Shown: piece by piece, positions 53,778 to 62,778 of the stretch
Layout: the number at the start of each line of letters is the position of its first letter
Numbering within the stretch: position 1 is the stretch's first letter
NCBI GenBank assembly: GCA_001789205.1
Contig: MFYT01000058.1
Location: 62,001-126,000, forward strand
Direction: 5' to 3'
DNA: 64,000 nt
DNA from: Candidatus Raymondbacteria bacterium RIFOXYA2_FULL_49_16
Lineage (GTDB): Bacteria > Fibrobacterota > OXYB2-FULL-49-7 > XYB2-FULL-49-35
Program-made: the position numbers and the translations under genes
Notes under the pieces: generated by a model
The model's database searches: none
The model's input: the letters and a program-made list of their open reading frames with translations, nothing else
Told to the model about the DNA's origin: nothing

Positions 53778-55490
53778 TTATTGGTCCGATTCAGTGCTCC
53801 ACAATCCGTTGAACACATCAATGAGCCCCGGATAGGTGACATGCCCGCCATCGTATGAGATGAAGGTAAACGGATGGCCGCGTTTCTTCAACTGCTTTGC
53901 CACGCTTTCCGCGTATGAAAAAGGCACGGTAAAATCCTGCGGCGAATGCAGGATGATGATGGTGCGCGGTAACTGCTTCGGCATTTCCTTGTTTAAGGAC
54001 TCTTTATTAAACTCCCAGGTCAGCGCGCCCGCGTTTGCCACAGCAGCATCGAACATGCCTGGATAATCAAAGACGAAATTCCACGTTCCCATGCCGCCCA
54101 TTGAAAAACCAGTCACCGCGAGCTTCGTTGAATCAATCCGATAATATGAAACAAGCGATCGCAGCATTTGGATTATGTCTTTCTCAACAACATCAACATA
54201 ATGATAATTGCCGCGCGCCGAGGGTACCACGACAGGTACGGTAATTTCATCCATGGAACGTTTATAATATCGGGCGTCGCGTTCTACCTCGTATTGTGTG
54301 TTGTTTGAGCCATGAAGAAACAGGACAAGAGGATATTTTTCCAGCGCCCGGGAAAAATAGGCCTCAGGCATATACAACCGGTATGGACAGAGGGTATCAT
54401 CCTCGGCTGAATAGAAAGCCATTTCACGCACGCCTGGCGTGGCAAGTCCAGTAAAATTGTTTGTCGCAAAGGCCGCGATAATGCGTTCGGCAAAGTCGAA
54501 TTCCTGACGCACGTATTCCCGTGTTACAAGCCGTTTTGTGTCCTGCTGGTGCTCAACATACCAACCCCGCCTGATATTCTCGATGCAGAGATGCAGGGTT
54601 GGAAGCCAGAAGCGTTCGGCCTCTGACAATTTTTGCCGCTGCTTGTATCTGATAAACGCGCTCTGTATCTTTTTGAACCGGTCATACGCCCTCTCAAATT
54701 CCCTGGTGAAACCGCCCACGCGGATTGTATAGACACCGTCTTTGGGATTGAGCATGGTGCAGGCGGCCTCTTTTTCACTGGTCAAATTTCCAGCGTAGAT
54801 ATCCTTGCCTCGATCATTGGAAACCGTGCACCTGACCACGCCACCCGGATTCTTGTGATCTGAATAAAACAGGGAAAAAGCAACGCTGCTATCAATGCAT
54901 ATTTCCGGATATACCAGAAGCGTAAGAGGGTCCCTGGTGACAAACCCGTCATCCGTTAATTCTGACTCGTCAGTGATGTATTCGGGCGCCTGCGTTACTA
55001 TGAGAGATGCAAATCTGGCTCCCCATTCGCGTTCCTGGATACGGGTTGTGTGCAGACCCTTGTCGAGAGGTACCACTGGTCCGGGATAAAGTATCCATTT
55101 TCCCGTTTCGCCGTCATTGCCGAACACCTCATAATCCATTGTGTCGATTTTGATCCAGAACGAATTGGAGGCGCCGTCGGTCCAGTAAAAACTGCCAAAA
55201 AATGAATACCGGCCTGCTTCGGGGCATTCGAACTTAAATGCGGCAAAACCCGCCTCTAGCGCGCCTTTTTCACGTGGAACGCCATGCCCCTTTCCTATAG
55301 GGGTAGCTATAAATCCTGACGTATTGTCCGTATAACTTTTCATGGGAGCAGCAATAGTGTCGGCTTGCGCGGGAAAAATCTTGATAGTCTTCATGGTGTC
55401 ACGCTGTTCAATTATTATTGTCGGTTCAATAGCGCATCCTGTTACAAAAAGCAAAGAGGCCAGCGCCAATAAACTGTCTTTTTTCTGCAT
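53778..55490 (-). CDS. Lipoprotein esterase/alpha-beta hydrolase
   Basis: 570 aa. Lipobox FVTGC near residue 19. An N-terminal region of about 170 residues looks like a carbohydrate-binding beta sandwich (FWIKIDTMDYEVFGND, LHTTRIQERE). The C-terminal 230 residues form a hydrolase: LVLFLHGSNN, nucleophile TGFSMGGMGTW, Asp in HSPQDFTVPF and His in YDGGHVTY. Related to PHB-depolymerase and feruloyl-esterase-like enzymes. Possibly a polysaccharide deacylase. Confidence 0.85.
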   Translation of the reverse strand: MQKKDSLLALASLLFVTGCAIEPTIIIEQRDTMKTIKIFPAQADTIAAPMKSYTDNTSGFIATPIGKGHGVPREKGALEAGFAAFKFECPEAGRYSFFGSFYWTDGASNSFWIKIDTMDYEVFGNDGETGKWILYPGPVVPLDKGLHTTRIQEREWGARFASLIVTQAPEYITDESELTDDGFVTRDPLTLLVYPEICIDSSVAFSLFYSDHKNPGGVVRCTVSNDRGKDIYAGNLTSEKEAACTMLNPKDGVYTIRVGGFTREFERAYDRFKKIQSAFIRYKQRQKLSEAERFWLPTLHLCIENIRRGWYVEHQQDTKRLVTREYVRQEFDFAERIIAAFATNNFTGLATPGVREMAFYSAEDDTLCPYRLYMPEAYFSRALEKYPLVLFLHGSNNTQYEVERDARYYKRSMDEITVPVVVPSARGNYHYVDVVEKDIIQMLRSLVSYYRIDSTKLAVTGFSMGGMGTWNFVFDYPGMFDAAVANAGALTWEFNKESLNKEMPKQLPRTIIILHSPQDFTVPFSYAESVAKQLKKRGHPFTFISYDGGHVTYPGLIDVFNGLWSTESDQ

Positions 55491-55512
55491 TCATACTCCC
55501 TTATATAGCAAA

Positions 55513-56985
55513 TTACTGGTCAAATTCTAAAACACCGAATCTTGAAGGCAAATGGTTGTACGTGCCTGTCCATGACCAGACATATGAATCCCGCTTTAAT
55601 CCTGTCCTGTTTCGTATAAAGTTCAACCCCCACGCATTATGAGCGGGATACGCTGCAGTAATCGACTTAAACGGGATTGATAGCGCAATTTCATATCTCC
55701 TGGGTTTAAGTGCGGCTTTTATGACCAATCCCTTTATAGTGCAAAGCGTATGGGGGGTGTTTTTTAATACTTCAACATTTCCCGCGGCATTGACGACAAT
55801 CTGATAATATTCGTTGCACGTTCGGCCCGGATCAAAAAAGAATTCAACGGAATCATCTGAATAAATGGATCGTGTCCTGCTTTTTTCCAGTTTTGACGTG
55901 TCTGGCTCATAACAAAGCGCCTTTATATAGATATTTTTTCTATCGTAAAGGATGCAAAAACGGGTGCTGTCTTCAGCCGAAACACCTTTTTTCACCGAAA
56001 TCATTTCCGTAACTGCGGCCCCTTTTTGCCACAATTCAGTTTTAATATCGGAAATCGATTTCACATCAGCTATCCGGAGCGCGGTTGTTTTTGGCACAGG
56101 TTTGTAGGAGAGAGAATCCTGATTGAAAAAGGGCTGTGTAAAGGCGCGTTTCCTGCCCCGGCCATAGCATTCAAAACGGACATAGGGCATGACGATCTTT
56201 TCTACGTCAAACGTGATTGAGCCGGATTTCCCGTATGCCAATTCGCAGCCATGCTCGCCAATAGCGACAATGATATCCGCATCGCGGCAGGTGACAACAA
56301 TTGCCTTATTCTTCATAGTAATATTATTGATTTCAATGCCCGTTGATACATAAAAACTACCTCGCTTTAAGGCGTGCAAAATCCCTCGCGGACTTGGATC
56401 GTCCGTCAGAATGGTGTTCCAGCATATGCCGACGTCATGGGTGAAATGGCAGTCATCGTTGCCCATTCCCCATATTCTTTTCCCAGCGGATAGCACTGCG
56501 TCCCATACGTCCAGGGCTTCGGCAGACCCGGCATCGTGATAGCAGTTTCCGTTTATGATTTCTATTCCCAGGTAATTCCGCAGCTTCAATAAAACATCCA
56601 CCGGCCAATGGTTTAACCCCGGTTCCCATTTCGGATGATTCATGATCGCATAGCCGCCCGCGTTGTTTATCGCATCGATCACCGCCTGCCTGTCCGGATC
56701 CGGTTTAATTTTATCTCCAATCCCCACTTGAAGCATGTGCGGCCCGCCATCGCTCACCTCAACGCCAGGTATCAGAGTCAGCCCCTTGTTGTCTGCGTTG
56801 ACAAAGCCACCGAAAACATCATGGTCACTTATCATTAACACCTTGTACTGCAACCTGGAATACAAATCAATAACGCGCTGTAATTCAAGGCGGCCGTCGG
56901 AGTATTTTGAATGCGTGTGGAAATTCGCTTTGATTTTTCTTCGCAGCCGGAATGTATCCGGATACGGATTTACCATATTTGCCAT
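55513..56985 (-). CDS. PHP-domain phosphoesterase with CBM9-like C-terminus
   Basis: 490 aa. PHP motifs: ANFHTHSKYSDGR, MISDHDVFGG, IMNHPKWEPG and MGNDDCHFTHD, so the metal site is intact. The last 190 residues resemble a CBM9/DOMON-like beta sandwich (SIYSDDSVEFFFDPGR, NAWGLNFIRNR). There is no signal peptide, although the CBM9-like domain would usually act on sugars outside the cytoplasm. An ATG at 56976 is a possible alternative start. Confidence 0.85.
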   Translation of the reverse strand: MANMVNPYPDTFRLRRKIKANFHTHSKYSDGRLELQRVIDLYSRLQYKVLMISDHDVFGGFVNADNKGLTLIPGVEVSDGGPHMLQVGIGDKIKPDPDRQAVIDAINNAGGYAIMNHPKWEPGLNHWPVDVLLKLRNYLGIEIINGNCYHDAGSAEALDVWDAVLSAGKRIWGMGNDDCHFTHDVGICWNTILTDDPSPRGILHALKRGSFYVSTGIEINNITMKNKAIVVTCRDADIIVAIGEHGCELAYGKSGSITFDVEKIVMPYVRFECYGRGRKRAFTQPFFNQDSLSYKPVPKTTALRIADVKSISDIKTELWQKGAAVTEMISVKKGVSAEDSTRFCILYDRKNIYIKALCYEPDTSKLEKSRTRSIYSDDSVEFFFDPGRTCNEYYQIVVNAAGNVEVLKNTPHTLCTIKGLVIKAALKPRRYEIALSIPFKSITAAYPAHNAWGLNFIRNRTGLKRDSYVWSWTGTYNHLPSRFGVLEFDQ

Positions 56986-57038
56986 GATGTCTATTTATAT
57001 GGTGTAAACCGTTTTAGCGCGTTGCCTGATCTCGATGA

Positions 57039-57938
57039 TTATTGGATTTTCTGGTTAATCACGGACAAGAATTCGATATACTTATTTTTCAGGATCTCCC
57101 TGTCCCCGCCCTGCGTGGTGTCGGAATAGGAGATGCCATCAAATTTGACAAAATAGCGGCCTTTGCGCATATAACATCCCAGGTTCCAGGAGCCTTGGAT
57201 AATAATGGCCTCGTCTCCAAGCGTGTCAAGCACGCACGCCGTATCGCTGTACTCAATCGAGGAGGCGAACAGCGATCGGGCAGAATCTGCGTTGGCCATT
57301 TCGTCTAAAAAGATGTTGAATGGCCGGTCTTCAGGATCAAAGTTCGGGTTATGATAAAACAACTCGTTTTGATATGTGTATGATCTCCAGACGCACCTGA
57401 TAAACCCTTTGTCGTAGAAAAAGAGGTCAAAGCCATCAATTTTATCATTAAAATTTGTAGTATCATACGCTTCAACATATCCGTTAAAAAGGCACGAATC
57501 AACCTCGCCCAAAGCTGGCAGTATATTCCCCAGAGAAATATATTCCACAGGCACATCGGTCGTAAACTCCCACGGGCCGCCAATGCTGCTGTCCTGTCCG
57601 TCTGTGGCAATAATACTCCAGAAATACCTGGCTTTATACTGCAACCCGCTGGCATGGAACGAAGTGACAGTGCTATCCATCATCTTCCGTTGAGGAGGAT
57701 TGACCGTATCGAGGTACACCGCGTATGTCAGCGGGTCATTGTCAGGATCGTTGCAGCTCCAGGAAAGCGTCAGTGTGTCGGCACGGCAGAGGAAGGAGTC
57801 TGCGGGCGCCACCGCTGTAACCGCTGCGGGCGCGGAATTCTCCGGAGCAGTGGGTGTTTGCGTTTTTCCATCCTTTTTTTCGCATGACAGCAGGCCAATG
57901 ACGCAAAGGACACAGGGCAACAGCCAATACCATTTCAT
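57039..57938 (-). CDS. Lipoprotein with fibronectin-type domain, unknown function
   Basis: 299 aa. Lipobox GLLSC at about residue 19. A fibronectin-like domain follows (LTLSWSCNDPDNDPLTYAVYLD, KARYFWSIIATDG). The C-terminal 170 residues are unrecognised. It starts two nt after the DUF362 gene stop, so the two are co-transcribed. Confidence 0.8.
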   Translation of the reverse strand: MKWYWLLPCVLCVIGLLSCEKKDGKTQTPTAPENSAPAAVTAVAPADSFLCRADTLTLSWSCNDPDNDPLTYAVYLDTVNPPQRKMMDSTVTSFHASGLQYKARYFWSIIATDGQDSSIGGPWEFTTDVPVEYISLGNILPALGEVDSCLFNGYVEAYDTTNFNDKIDGFDLFFYDKGFIRCVWRSYTYQNELFYHNPNFDPEDRPFNIFLDEMANADSARSLFASSIEYSDTACVLDTLGDEAIIIQGSWNLGCYMRKGRYFVKFDGISYSDTTQGGDREILKNKYIEFLSVINQKIQ

Positions 57939-57940
57939 TG

Positions 57941-59305
57941 CTATCTCCTCACAATCAGTTTTCGGGCAACAGAGGCGCTTCCTGCGACAATACGGTACAC
58001 ATAAACCCCATTGGGAACCACGCGTCCATCAAAAGCATGGCCGTCCCATACCATGGTTGAGCGGCCTTGGGTTGCTCCGGATCTCCAGACCATCTTGCCG
58101 GTCAAATCATATATGCAGATCCGCGGTTTGTACTTCATAAGTTCGGCGGACACTGTGTAGGCAATGGCCGTGTTTAGGCTGACAGGATTAGGCGAGTTTT
58201 GCTCAAGTCCCAATCCGCCAGTCATGGCCATCTTTTCGCTGTCAAGGGCGGTTGTCAGTGTGCCGTTAATAAATTCCCGGTAGTCCCAGTGCTGATCAGA
58301 CTCATCGCCCACGCCGTAATCCGCGTTTTGAGCGGCAGTGATGAGGTCATACCTCCCGGATCCGTACGTTGCATCGTTCATATCTATACGAAATATCTTT
58401 CTGCCCAAATAATCGACTACAACAGGATCCGTGCTCATGATAATGGTGCAGGGATCGGTTTGGGTGGAACTAGCGCTACGCATTGATGTTGCATAGGTGG
58501 TAAAGGTCTGTTCGCTGCCATTGTATCCGCCTTTTGTGCCCTTGGTGGCATCCAACAGCGTGAAAACCGTTTTATCCTTGATAATGCCGCCGCACCGGTT
58601 GTTTATAAGGTCCGCGGAGTTGTTCGGGCACCCTACGGGGTTGTGGCTTCCAATGTGGTTCTTGAAGCCAAGGGTAATGGAACCGACACTTTCCCAATGC
58701 GTCTTTATGACCGGGATATTGATGAGATAATCCGCGTTGTACACACAATCAGCGATGTTCCTGCCGGCCGTGGCATCAGAGTGGCTCGCGCCGCTTGGAC
58801 CTACGACAATGCCAGGAAACCGGGCCGCAGAATATGCTGTCCATCCTGAGGTGCCAAGGTCGTAAATGGAAATATTGGCCGCGGGAAACGTGCCCCCAAG
58901 CATGGAAACAAGGCCATTGGTCACTGCCTGAACAACCTGCCAGTGGGTCTTTGTGGTAAATGTGTTGTTCACCTTGATCGCTATTTTTTTTGATGTGGAT
59001 ATAGGGTTTGACGCGGGAAAAATAGCCTCCCATGCGGCGGCAACTGAAGACTCTCCGGTGAGGTCCATGATGCTTTCGTCGATCATTTGTTTGACCGTCG
59101 CATATTGCACTACTCCGGACACAACCGCACTTTCGTTGAAATTCAGAACACCCCTGCCTGGCCATTTGTTGCCCGGAAAAGCCATGGTTCGCAATGTTCC
59201 GGCAAACACTCCACCCGGAGATGAAAGGTTGGCTGCCATAAGGGCAATTGTGGAAGCCCCTGTTGTTTGCAGAAAACCGCGCCGGGAAATTCTGTTTTTC
59301 TTCAT
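57941..59305 (-). CDS. Tat-exported DUF362 protein with C-terminal sorting domain
   Basis: 454 aa. Twin-arginine signal (ISRRGFLQTTGAS) and a DUF362 domain (IAIKVNNTF, LINIPVIKTHWESVGSITLGFKNHIG, DPVVVDYLG). The tail is a FlgD/Por-like sorting domain (QNSPNPVSLNTAIAYTV, IYDLTGKMVWRSG, GVYVYRIVAGSAS). No ferredoxin cysteines. GGGGGA precedes the ATG, with the operator-like element about 78 nt upstream. Confidence 0.87.
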   Translation of the reverse strand: MKKNRISRRGFLQTTGASTIALMAANLSSPGGVFAGTLRTMAFPGNKWPGRGVLNFNESAVVSGVVQYATVKQMIDESIMDLTGESSVAAAWEAIFPASNPISTSKKIAIKVNNTFTTKTHWQVVQAVTNGLVSMLGGTFPAANISIYDLGTSGWTAYSAARFPGIVVGPSGASHSDATAGRNIADCVYNADYLINIPVIKTHWESVGSITLGFKNHIGSHNPVGCPNNSADLINNRCGGIIKDKTVFTLLDATKGTKGGYNGSEQTFTTYATSMRSASSTQTDPCTIIMSTDPVVVDYLGRKIFRIDMNDATYGSGRYDLITAAQNADYGVGDESDQHWDYREFINGTLTTALDSEKMAMTGGLGLEQNSPNPVSLNTAIAYTVSAELMKYKPRICIYDLTGKMVWRSGATQGRSTMVWDGHAFDGRVVPNGVYVYRIVAGSASVARKLIVRR

Positions 59306-59382
59306 AAATAATCCCCCACGTTATATTTTTATACTATCTTGCTGATACATATAATAACATAATATGATAACTTTAATTTTTG

Positions 59383-59420
59383 CAATACACATTCTTGGCT
59401 GTAAGATGGATTTTATTGCT
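59383..59420 (-). promoter_or_regulatory. Operator-like element, copy 2
   Basis: 38 bp matching 52835-52872 at 29 positions, same orientation. On the minus strand it starts AGCAATAAAATCCA and ends CAAGAATGTGTATTG. A weak -10 (TATCAT, 59364-59369) follows 13 nt downstream. Lies between the histidine kinase gene and the DUF362 gene, upstream of the latter. Confidence 0.55.
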
Positions 59421-59438
59421 GTGAAAACATAACCAACG

Positions 59439-61790
59439 CTACTTCAGTACCGCGCCTTTTTTCTTCAAAACACTGCCAATGGCATCAGCCAGGCCACTGA
59501 TGGTAAAAGGCTTTTGGACAAATCCCAACGCTCCATCCTTCAAGGTTTGGTTTATCTCTTCGCTGCGCGAATATCCAGACACGATCAGCGCCCGTATTGC
59601 GGGATCAATCTCTTTGAGCCTGCGGAAACATTCGTGACCATCCATGACCGGCATCATCATATCGAGCAGCACCAGATCAATACCGCCCTTCATGGACCTG
59701 TAGGTTTCCACAGCCTCTGCGCCATTTGCCGCATAAACCACGCTGCATCCTAATTCGGCAAGCACCTCTCCGCAGATATCGTGGACATGTCCCTCGTCAT
59801 CAACTACCATGACCGTGCCCGACAACGCTTGGACTGCGGCATTGGCCGCAGGCCCGGTTTGCGCGTCCATAGAGCCTGTGACCGATGGAAAATAGATTTG
59901 AAACGCGGTGCCTTGACCAAGCGTGCTCTCCACCTCAATATACCCGCCGTGGCTTTTAACAACGCCATACACGCTCGAAAGACCGAGTCCCGTGCCCTTG
60001 CCCTTTTCCTTAGTGGTGAAAAAAGGCTCAAAGATACGCGCCTTGGTTTGTTTATCCATGCCTGTCCCTGTGTCTCTGACCGTGAGATTCAGGTAAGAAC
60101 CAGCGACAACCGCGTACGACTTTGACCGGGCGAATTCCTGGTCCAATGCAACTTCGCTGGTTTCGAACGAGAGCATACCGCCCCCAATCATGGCGTCACG
60201 CGCATTTACAGCGAGGTTGATAAAAGAGTTTTGGAGCTGAACTCTGTCACCAAGCATAAAGGGGTTCTGCGCCAGATAAGTGGTCTCAATGGTAATGTTT
60301 TTCTCCAGCGTATGTTTAAGAATCTCCACGGAATCGGTAAGAATCTGATGCAGGTCGACCACAACCATTTCAACCGGGCTCTTCCTGGCAAAGGTCAGAA
60401 GATTACCGATCATTGCTGACGCCTTGCCGGCAACATCGACGATTTTTTCCGCATACCGCGCGGCCCGTTCATTGGCCTCTGCCTTGTCACGCCTTATAAG
60501 ATCAGCGAAACCCGATATGGCGGCAAGAAAATTGTTGAAGTCGTGTGAAATACCGCCTGCCAGCTGGCCAATGGACTCAAGTTTCTGCGACTGGAAAAGC
60601 TGGCTCTCGAGTTTCTGCCGCTCCTCATCGGCCTTTTTCCCCTGAATGACCTTTTCCTCGAGCGTTTTGTTCGCCGCGACAAGTTCAACTGTCCGTGCCG
60701 TTACTTTCTGCTCCAACAGCTCATTGGCCCGTTTTAGCTCTTTCCTGATGTTTTTCTGCACACTGATATCACGCGCAACGCATAAGTATCCATAATCTGA
60801 CATCTCGGAAACCATAATACTGACCGAAATTTCTTTGCCGCTTTTCGCCCTTAACAGGGCCTCCTGTCCAGACCGGCCTATATACCTGTCTATATCTCTT
60901 ATAACGGCAGCCTGCGAAAAGTCTGAAACCACGAGGTCCTGGAAACGCTGTCCCTCAATGCCTTCGCGCGAGAAACCGAGCAGATCGAGGGCAGCGCTAT
61001 TCGCGAAAGTAATGGCCCCGCGGGGAGAGAAAATAAAAAGCGCGTCACCAAGGGCGGAAACAATAGAGTCCGCGGCAACCGTGGTGGTTATACCAAGAAA
61101 CTGGTAACGGTTGACCGCATAGGTTATTCCCGCGGCCCAGATGAGGATGACCACATCAGCCATGGGGGGGATCCAGAAAAGGCCCATCTGGCGTGCAATT
61201 ATGTTAAAAAAGGTTCCCAAACCAAAAGGAATAAGACCGAATACCAGGATAAAAGAGGCTTGCCTCTTCCTGATCTTGTCACGTACAGTCTGCCGGTATA
61301 CAGCCATCAGGAAAAAACCAGCACTTGTGCAAAGCGTGAGATAGCAAAGATAATACAACGCTGCCGGACCCTGGAACCGCCCCATCCATCCGTGCCAGTA
61401 CAAAGCATACCCGGTTATCAGGCTGCCGCGCCATTGGGAGAGTAAAAGGAGCAGTTGCACAATAAAAATGCCTGCTAAGGAGGCAATGACTGCCCTCTTT
61501 CTTCCTGTAAAAAACAGGGCAAAGGTAAAAAAAAGACCGGGAAACCCTATCCACCCAATGGCCGCGATATTGTCGAAAAGTATGGCGGTTTCCCTGCTCA
61601 CATGGGGATTACTGACAACACCATACCCCACACTCCAGATTGAGAATAAAGAAAGCAGAAGAAATAAAATCCTGTTTTGCCAAGACCGCGCGTCGAGACG
61701 CAGCACTACAGCGCCAAGAATGGCATAGACCGTTGCGCTGATCACATGGAGATAGGTAAGTATAAGGGCCATTATATCAGTAAAATACAC
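59439..61790 (-). CDS. Hybrid sensor histidine kinase, 7TM-PAS-HisKA-HATPase-REC
   Basis: 783 aa. Seven membrane helices in the first 230 residues (HisKA_7TM-like), a PAS domain at about 240-345, a coiled linker, then the HisKA box with His416 (GGISHDFNNFLA). HATPase lies at about 475-635 (NLAVNARDAM, DTGTGMDKQ, GTGLGLSSV), and a receiver domain at about 657-783 has phosphoacceptor Asp710 and Lys760. No separate response regulator gene is adjacent. It may signal to other partners or to itself. Confidence 0.92.
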   Translation of the reverse strand: MYFTDIMALILTYLHVISATVYAILGAVVLRLDARSWQNRILFLLLSLFSIWSVGYGVVSNPHVSRETAILFDNIAAIGWIGFPGLFFTFALFFTGRKRAVIASLAGIFIVQLLLLLSQWRGSLITGYALYWHGWMGRFQGPAALYYLCYLTLCTSAGFFLMAVYRQTVRDKIRKRQASFILVFGLIPFGLGTFFNIIARQMGLFWIPPMADVVILIWAAGITYAVNRYQFLGITTTVAADSIVSALGDALFIFSPRGAITFANSAALDLLGFSREGIEGQRFQDLVVSDFSQAAVIRDIDRYIGRSGQEALLRAKSGKEISVSIMVSEMSDYGYLCVARDISVQKNIRKELKRANELLEQKVTARTVELVAANKTLEEKVIQGKKADEERQKLESQLFQSQKLESIGQLAGGISHDFNNFLAAISGFADLIRRDKAEANERAARYAEKIVDVAGKASAMIGNLLTFARKSPVEMVVVDLHQILTDSVEILKHTLEKNITIETTYLAQNPFMLGDRVQLQNSFINLAVNARDAMIGGGMLSFETSEVALDQEFARSKSYAVVAGSYLNLTVRDTGTGMDKQTKARIFEPFFTTKEKGKGTGLGLSSVYGVVKSHGGYIEVESTLGQGTAFQIYFPSVTGSMDAQTGPAANAAVQALSGTVMVVDDEGHVHDICGEVLAELGCSVVYAANGAEAVETYRSMKGGIDLVLLDMMMPVMDGHECFRRLKEIDPAIRALIVSGYSRSEEINQTLKDGALGFVQKPFTISGLADAIGSVLKKKGAVLK

Positions 61791-61885
61791 TCATCTGTTC
61801 TGTTTTTCCACTGTATTTATAATACACTAACACCAAGGCCATCAATACCGGCCAATATCCCCTTGAAATTACGTATATTCTTGCC

Positions 61886-62689
61886 ATGAGAGCGCACACA
61901 AAGCCCTTCCGGTTCTGGAATAACCAAACGCCGGGCAAAGACCCTGTTCCCTGTCAAATATACGGTCCCCTGTACTATGTCGGGTCCCGTCAATTCTGCG
62001 CCTATGCACTCGATACACAAGACGGTCTTCTGCTATTCGATACTATGGACAAGCCGTCGGAAAGACTCCTGGCCCGCAATGTACAAAAGCTTGGCTTCTC
62101 TATTAAAAACGTTCGATGGATTTTCAACACTCATTATCATTTCGACCATGTTGGCGGCAATGCCATGGTCATGGACAGGTCGCACGCGACAATGTTCATT
62201 CATAAAAAAGAACTGAAACGCCTCGATATTGGACTGGGCCCCGGACGCTTTTCAAAAAAACACCGCGTAAGACCCCTTCGTGGCTCTGAGATACTAGAAT
62301 GCGGCCCTATTCGTGTACGCGTGGTATTCACGCCTGGCCAATCCATGGGCTCATGCTGTTTTTTTACCGAGATTGATGGTCCACAGGGGAAAAAGCGGGT
62401 GTTGGTCATGGGCGATGCGAGCGGCTTTAAAAGTAACAAAAGGGAGATGCGGCTCTACGGTTACCATGGAACAGACAAAGATTATATGAAAACCATAAGG
62501 AAAATGAAACAGTTTGTCTTTGACCTGGTGCTGCCCGGACATGCCCATCAGATTTCACTTGAAACACGGAGAGATGGCAGTCCATGGATCACCAGGAAAG
62601 AGTGGCTTTCGTTTTTAAACCACAGACTGGCAGAAATGAAATCCTTTGTGGCCGAGTATCCTGATTTCAATCAGCTCATCCATTCATAG
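61886..62689 (+). CDS. Metallo-beta-lactamase-fold hydrolase
   Basis: 267 aa. Metal motif NTHYHFDHVGGNAMV, later GDASGFK and LPGHAHQISLE for further ligands. Cytoplasmic, no signal peptide. The 95-nt gap to the divergent kinase gene is AT-rich and holds both promoters. The substrate cannot be told. Confidence 0.88.
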   Translation: MRAHTKPFRFWNNQTPGKDPVPCQIYGPLYYVGSRQFCAYALDTQDGLLLFDTMDKPSERLLARNVQKLGFSIKNVRWIFNTHYHFDHVGGNAMVMDRSHATMFIHKKELKRLDIGLGPGRFSKKHRVRPLRGSEILECGPIRVRVVFTPGQSMGSCCFFTEIDGPQGKKRVLVMGDASGFKSNKREMRLYGYHGTDKDYMKTIRKMKQFVFDLVLPGHAHQISLETRRDGSPWITRKEWLSFLNHRLAEMKSFVAEYPDFNQLIHS

Positions 62690-62732
62690 GTGTCTGGTAC
62701 TGATCCCCCCGACAGGATTAATCTCTGGGACA

Positions 62733-62751
62733 CCCCCCTTGTTAAAGGGGG
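62733..62751. terminator. Hairpin between the MBL gene and glgP
   Basis: C-run/G-run hairpin (arms 62734-62740 and 62745-62751, loop GTTA) between two convergent genes. Could serve as a terminator, though the T-run is absent; it resembles a common intergenic repeat. Confidence 0.4.
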
Positions 62752-62778
62752 CATAATTCGAAGAATGACTACGGGGGA

